Assembly: GCA_003427395.1 (NCBI GenBank)
Contig: BFEA01000012.1
Coordinates: 5,107,440 to 5,127,752 of the forward strand
Length of the DNA: 20,313 nt
From: Chara braunii
Taxonomy: Eukaryota > Streptophyta > Charophyceae > Charales > Characeae
Direction: 5' to 3'
This document shows positions 15,841-20,313 of the stretch, piece by piece. Below the pieces are notes generated by a model. That model had not been told where the DNA came from. It made no database searches and worked only from the letters and a program-made list of their open reading frames with translations. Within the stretch, counting starts at the first letter, position 1, and each line of letters opens with the position of its first letter. Made by a program: the position numbers and the translations under genes.

Positions 15841-16890
15841 TGCAGTTTCATGACTTTTCTCTAGCTCCTTCGCTCAGTAAATGACCAGTGCTCCGCTCAA
15901 CAGCCTGGTCTGTACGTCGTGGTCGGCCCGCTGTTGCATAGACTGAGGGAATAACTGACACATCAGCCAACAAACAGAATCACAGTCCTAGCGCCTGATC
16001 TGCTGTAGGTTCTCTTTGATGGACTGGACACTATATCAACCAGCTCAACATTGTGTTGTGAGCTTTGCAATAGCGCATGCAAGCTACCCCATCCATCTCC
16101 GACATCAGATACACTAAAGCATAGTGTTGCATAGCAAGGGCGTGGTGGCGCATGGGTCGGTCCAGTAGCTCAGAGCACCAACACACAGTGGCTCTAATAA
16201 AGATGGTGCGTTGGTTCATGCATGGCCAGGCACAGCAGCTTTGCAGCCCTGGACTGCAACCGTAACAAACATCAGGGATATGTATCAATGACGACCCGAT
16301 GCGCTGATCCCGTATGTCAATGCGAGCATGCTTCCACCATTACCATCACGTATACACGATACAGATCACCTAGAGACAATCCGAAGTGCAAGAGATATCG
16401 GCCTTGTAGGCCACAATCAAAACCAGGTTCTCGTTCCCCGCACCATACGGGCTTGCCTCCCTTAATACTGCATACACTACCTATAGTAGTTGCCCACCTA
16501 CTGCACGCTGCAATACCTCGGTAACCCGTGGCGCACCCTACTGCTGCACATAGCCCTGAATACTACACTTGTGTACATGTATGTGGGAGAGGGAGTCTTC
16601 CTCCCACAAACGAGTAAGGCTAAACCGGTTTCTCTATCGAATAAGTCGGCCAGCAGGCGGGTCTCCAACCCCCATGGCTAACCACACGCTGACTCTGCCG
16701 GTAGGATGGCAAACCCGATTGTACCTTCCGCTAGCCCATAGACGGATGCACTGCCCTGACTTACTTGCTGTTGTCCACCTCTTCATGATAACAGTGACAA
16801 GAAGGGTGGTGAGGACTGAAGTAGCGAGCTGCACAGGAGTAAAAGTGGGACCATCGAGGCTCTCATAGTGAGCAGGCTAGAGCAACACAA
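15841..16890. other. Non-coding stretch, nothing recognised
   Basis: Mixed-composition DNA. Open frames of 85-100 codons on both strands show no domain or codon pattern I can support. Minor inverted pieces occur, for example GTGGGAG/CTCCCAC at about 16580-16605. Confidence 0.4.
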
Positions 16891-16895
16891 CCAAA

Positions 16896-16942
16896 AAGGT
16901 AAAAAAGAAAAAAAAAGAAAAAAGAAGTTAAAAAAAAAAAAG
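16896..16942 (+). repeat. A-rich tract
   Basis: A6-G-A9-G-A6-G…A11-G run, probably a decayed retroelement tail. The adjacent left sequence has no known family motif. Confidence 0.6.
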
Positions 16943-16998
16943 AACTAATGAACCTCCCCCTACAACACGGAGAAATATATAGCCCGCTTTTATTTGCG

Positions 16999-17014
16999 CA
17001 GCCTTTGCAGGCTG
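16999..17014. other. 6-bp hairpin CAGCCT/AGGCTG
   Basis: CAGCCT (16999-17004) and AGGCTG (17009-17014) flank TTGC, about 100 bp upstream of the TATA-like site at 17111. Confidence 0.4.
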
Positions 17015-17110
17015 TATCGGCCAGACTACTTCACGAACCGGGGATCTAAGCCCGTCAATCATTTCGCAGCCCTTTAAAAAATTCCCTGCCCACTTTATCC
17101 CTTTCGGTTC

Positions 17111-17116
17111 TATAAA
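17111..17116 (+). promoter_or_regulatory. TATA box candidate
   Basis: TATAAA in the context GGTTCTATAAAGGATCG is followed about 30 bp later by the pyrimidine-rich CTCAACTCTCTCCTCTCCC, a plausible plant Pol II start context. The first ATG with an open frame downstream is at 17275 (about 68 codons, unrecognised). It may be an LTR promoter. Confidence 0.35.
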
Positions 17117-18660
17117 GGATCGAGCGATAGCTCAACTCTCTCCTCTCCCGGCATCCGCCCTTCCGCCATATCCGTTTGTTCCATATTGCCACGTATCGTT
17201 CTTTTTCGTCTAACTCCTACAACACTAACATATCACAGCAACCGACGTAACCATCGCTCGCTTAGTCCAAAAACTATGAAAACATGTCTTGGGTTGCCCG
17301 ATTCTGTCGAGAATCGAGCGAACTATTCGCTTTTTTGCTCCCTCACCGCCTCTCATCCGCACACCTCCGTGCAGCCTTTCACCATCGTAGCGCCCAAACC
17401 ATTGCTCGATTGCCCAATCCGACGTCGCCAGTCAACTCGCGACGCCCAAAAACCCCTGTTTAGAGCCTTACTTCAATGAAATCGGTCAAGAATTGGACGA
17501 GATACACCAATTTTTGCTCCTTCCCATATCTGCTTCCGCCATCTCCCGCGCACAGCATTTCCTCCCTATCTCCTACTACACTCCTCCATTCGCCGTTCCG
17601 ACTTCACCATCTTTTCTGTGCGTGCACCCTACGCAGAGGCCCGTCCAGATTCATTTGCTCTTCCTGCCTTCCTTTTTTCTGCCTTTCGCTCGTCGTCTCT
17701 CCGCCCACCTGCCTTTCCCTTCTATGTCGACTTGCTGCGCTAACCCGGACACCGTAGAGAGGCCGATCAGTACGGGAAGTAGGACTTCTGCAATTGAAGC
17801 AAAAGCCCACCAAACACTACGTTACCGCCTACCTACCGCGACCATCCACCTGACGGTGTGTAGTGCCTAAGCATGCGACCTTCACTCGGCCGCTGTAGTG
17901 ATCCCAAAGCCCCATTGAATGGGAGGGCACGGGCATGCGACCGGGCCTGCAGCGTGGGTGATGAGACAGGAGTTGGTGCAAGTTGGTGCAAATCTTGGTG
18001 GATGTGATAAGTATCACCACCTGCTGGCTTGTCTGCGACCTGCCCCCTGTCCCACCGTGCCCATTACTCAGTTTCCAAGCTTCGGGCCCCCACGGCTTGC
18101 TCATCCTCAAGCCTCTTACAGGAGACCGTGGTGGCAGTAACAAATATTCCGATGAGAACTTTGAGACAAAAAGGGGGGCGGGTTCCGTGGAAACGGTGGC
18201 TGCAGCCAGTGCCGTTGCGAGCCTCTGCCTGGCGCCCCCTGTGCGCAGGCGAGTGCACCATCATGCGGGACGCGGCAGGCATGTTCACAGCAGACTGTGG
18301 CCGGCGGGCGGTGCACCTGTAGCAACCCCCGCCACCGTCGGGCTGCAGTCTCACGGCCCGCTTGAACTTCCCTTCCGCTTTAAGCCATCGACGCTCTCCA
18401 AATAGGAGGCGAGGGAAGGTATGACCCCGAACCTCACCACACTCGCACACGCTAACCTTCCAGGTCCATGTTCCAACGCCGGTAGGATGGAAGAATTCTC
18501 CCAACATCCCCAATACGCAGGAACCCAAACGGGCCCGCCGAAAGAGGCGCGTGGTCAAGATCTTTGACTGTCATAACGACCACCTGCACCCTGCGGTAGA
18601 ATAGCTAAGTCGGGTCCGTTGGTCCTGGCATCGTCCTCGGAACCGATCACCGAGCCTAAA
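17117..18660. other. Pyrimidine-rich then GC-rich stretch without a supported gene
   Basis: 17140-17760 is rich in CCT/TTC on the plus strand. 17880-18560 is GC-rich and holds overlapping open frames of 140 codons (plus) and 164 codons (minus, beginning with TTG). Neither shows a domain I recognise, and long frames are expected by chance at this GC. AGTTGGTGCA is tandemly duplicated at 17971-17990. Confidence 0.4.
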
Positions 18661-18712
18661 GGTAGGAATAGTAATAATAATAAAAATATCAATGCATAAA
18701 AATAATAAAAGC
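18661..18712. repeat. (TAA)-rich simple sequence
   Basis: AATAATAATAAAAAT-type low-complexity run between two GC-rich blocks. Confidence 0.6.
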
Positions 18713-18913
18713 GGGGGAACCACAAAAACTAGGGGGATGAGGGCCTGCACACCCCTCTGGCCTGCGACGCCGCGCATACCTAGGCCACGCCTGGTTGTGC
18801 CCTTCCGTCAACACCCCGCGCGCGCCGCTTACCCGGGCGAGGACCTAAGCTTCCTCTCTTGCGCACGCCGTCGGGCGGGCGAGGCCGTACTCACGTGACT
18901 TGCCGAGAACACG

Positions 18914-18939
18914 CCAAATACCCTTGCAAGGGTATTTGG
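18914..18939. other. 26-bp perfect palindrome
   Basis: CCAAATACCCTTG (18914-18926) is followed directly by its exact complement CAAGGGTATTTGG (18927-18939), with no spacer. It could be a dimeric protein-binding site, a snapback or replication artefact, or the apex of a foldback element; flanks do not extend the match. Confidence 0.8.
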
Positions 18940-19034
18940 TACGACAACGGGTTCGAGCTTGCTTCGGACCTTTGGGGGGGTCCTTGTCCAGCTTATCCCG
19001 TCATCTCTTTGATATACACACATGATTTTGCCTT

Positions 19035-19223
19035 TACATCTCGATACATTGATTCAGAGAGCACACACAGCCTTCGGGCATATACATAGCTTGCGAACTA
19101 TACATGGCCTGCGGGCTACATACACAACTTTCCACGCATAGTGTTGTCTGTACATCTTCATACATAGATACACGAAGCATACACAACCTTCGGGTATACA
19201 CATACATTGCGAACTATACAATT
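19035..19223 (+). repeat. ~116-bp direct duplication with TTCG mini-hairpins
   Basis: TACATC(T/C)…ATACAT at 19035 and 19151 opens two related units. Both contain (G/A)CC-TTCG-GG(C/T) and end in TTGCGAACTATACA. The mini-stem is GCC/GGC at 19070-19079 and ACC/GGT at 19186-19195; a third, GCC-TGCG-GGC, lies at about 19106. Confidence 0.7.
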
Positions 19224-19232
19224 ATCAGACTG

Positions 19233-19262
19233 GGGGGGTCTAGTCACTGTGGGGGGTCTAGT
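19233..19262 (+). repeat. 18-bp period duplication of GGGGGGTCTAGT
   Basis: GGGGGGTCTAGT is present at 19233-19244 and 19251-19262. Confidence 0.8.
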
Positions 19263-19330
19263 ATCTGCAGTAGGGACAGGTATGGGCCAGCGGAGTTCCT
19301 ACTGATATTCGGGTAGAATTGTCTAGTGGC

Positions 19331-19340
19331 TATATATAAG
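19331..19340 (+). promoter_or_regulatory. TATA box candidate
   Basis: TATATATAAG in GGCTATATATAAGGC matches the plant TATA consensus well. The downstream region to 19700 has no good ORF, so a retroelement LTR or a non-coding transcript is possible. Confidence 0.3.
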
Positions 19341-19379
19341 GCTTAGACCCTGGGGTAAGGGTGGGAGTATAAGTCGCTC

Positions 19380-19405
19380 AGGCCAGTCCGAGTTCCGCCT
19401 GGCCT
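19380..19405. other. 7-bp perfect hairpin
   Basis: AGGCCAG (19380-19386) pairs with CTGGCCT (19399-19405) about 45 bp downstream of the TATA-like site. Confidence 0.5.
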
Positions 19406-19549
19406 TGGGTAATCTAGGACGGTAAGACTGCTTCAGTGGGTGCTACCCTGTCTGAAACCTAGGGCCCAGAGTCTCTTGGGGCTTGTAGTAGATTGTCTGC
19501 GCTTGGCATCCGAAGTTCTCGTTCGACAAGGCTCGTCCGATTCCGCTTC

Positions 19550-19581
19550 CACCAGGGCTGGGCAACGTATCAGCCCTGGTG
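19550..19581. other. 11-bp perfect hairpin
   Basis: CACCAGGGCTG (19550-19560) pairs with CAGCCCTGGTG (19571-19581) over loop GGCAACGTAT. There is no T run after it, so it is not a simple terminator. 19582-19930 shows no gene. Confidence 0.7.
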
Positions 19582-19940
19582 CCTATCATTGCTGTTCGGT
19601 CCAAGTTACCTGTCCATTGGTAGGGTAATGGTCCTGAGTGCTGGTCACACTAAGGTAGGATAGTGGGATAGGGGGTGCGCTAGGAGTATTGACGTGAGGA
19701 TGGGATGGGAGGTGGTCTCATATTCCACGACACCCACGGCCTACTGCTCCAAGTGATCACTGTGTACTCAGTGACTGGCCTCTACAACACCACGGACTTC
19801 TCTATACATACTAAAGCAAACAAAGGGTCTGGCGACATGGTCGGTCGCGGGCCCAAGGGAAACCATTTGGGACACAAAAGTGTGGCGGGGGGGGCGCGGG
19901 GTTGAGGCCGAGGGAGAGGAGAGGATGACGAAAACCGTTT

Positions 19941-20160
19941 GGCCACGCGGGGGAACGTGCGTGGGGAATGCCAGGCCGCTCGGGGTTATACACACAGGGA
20001 AAAAGAGTTGGCCGCGCGTAGAAAAATGTTGGTCGCGCGGGGGAACGTGCATGGGGAATGCCAGGCCGCTCGGGGGTATACGCACAGGGAAAAAGAGTTG
20101 GCCGCGCGTAGAAAAAGTTGGCCGTGCGGGGGAACGTGCGTGGGGAATGCCAGACCGCGA
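19941..20160 (+). repeat. ~90-bp tandem repeat, about 2.5 units
   Basis: Units start GG(C/T)C(A/G)(C/T)GCGGGGGAACGTG at 19941, 20031 and 20120. Each contains TGGGGAATGCCAG(G/A)CCGC, and the first two continue with AGGGAAAAAGAGTTGGCCG and CGCGTAGAAAAA. Periods are 90 and 89 bp. The arginine-rich frames here are a by-product. Confidence 0.9.
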
Positions 20161-20254
20161 GCTCGTGGGGCGTAGGGGCGCGGGGCGAGCGCGTGGGGCC
20201 CCGGGGACCGAACCACGTTATCGGAGCCTTGCTTTGCGGGGATCAACGGTGGCC

Positions 20255-20256
20255 GT

Positions 20257-20303
<47 letters not shown>
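20255..20303 (+). repeat. (GT)n microsatellite
   Basis: About 23 GT units with one AT interruption near 20261, followed by GAGAGAAG at the window end. Confidence 0.95.
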
Positions 20304-20305
<2 letters not shown>

Positions 20306-20313
20306 AGAAGGAG

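Noticed and set aside
16160-16230. TAGCTCAG…GGTTCATGC resembling a tRNA gene
   Set aside because: D-stem halves are too close (loop of one base) and the T-arm does not pair.
18064-18558. 164-codon minus-strand open frame
   Set aside because: Starts with TTG, lies in GC-rich DNA with equally long overlapping frames on the other strand, and has no recognisable motif.

Overview
This window looks like repeat-rich nuclear DNA of a land plant. The best lineage marker is at 11092-11103. Read on the minus strand it is TGGTATCAGAGC, the primer-binding site that plant LTR retrotransposons use with initiator-Met tRNA. Also consistent with a plant genome are many poly(A)/poly(T) tails, a decayed non-LTR retrotransposon ORF, tandem motifs of the type AAATTTCGGCAGCGCTTCCC, microsatellites and two U6 snRNA-like copies. 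The retrotransposon protein loosely resembles elements I associate with seedless plants, but that is weak. No intact host gene is supported; most long open frames lie in low-complexity or repeated DNA.

Layout: 1-2300 holds microsatellites, fragments of a short poly(A)-tailed retroelement (SINE-like) in both orientations, a small inverted-repeat element, a diverged U6 copy and a 174-bp tandem duplication. 2300-4200 is duplicated non-coding DNA with a C-rich block. 4234-5139 is the broken C-terminal part of a LINE protein, followed by a structured tail with the same 3' module as the SINE-like copies, ending in poly(A) at 5944. 6060-8620 has no recognisable gene. 8622-10500 holds a second inverted-repeat element, a tandem array interrupted by one N, and a second U6-like copy (minus). 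10988-12540 holds a retrotransposon primer-binding site, the best SINE-like copy and a GC-rich hairpin-rich block. 12548-14900 is an AT-rich LTR-like block with tandem repeats and a hairpin array. 15340-15840 is a decayed glutamine-rich repeat. 17000 to the end holds candidate TATA boxes, palindromes, a 90-bp tandem repeat and a (GT)n tract.

The most unusual signal is repeated hairpins whose loops are constant while the stems differ but stay complementary. It occurs in two unrelated settings. The first is an array of six hairpins at 14028-14694 sharing the loop core CCAAACTTATGG. The second is the 3' module of the SINE/LINE-like family, with up to four hairpins and an apical CTCTTA loop just before poly(A). 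Such compensatory change suggests selection on RNA (or cruciform) structure, or a copying mechanism that keeps arms complementary. All functional statements are inferences from reading alone; no search or folding was run.
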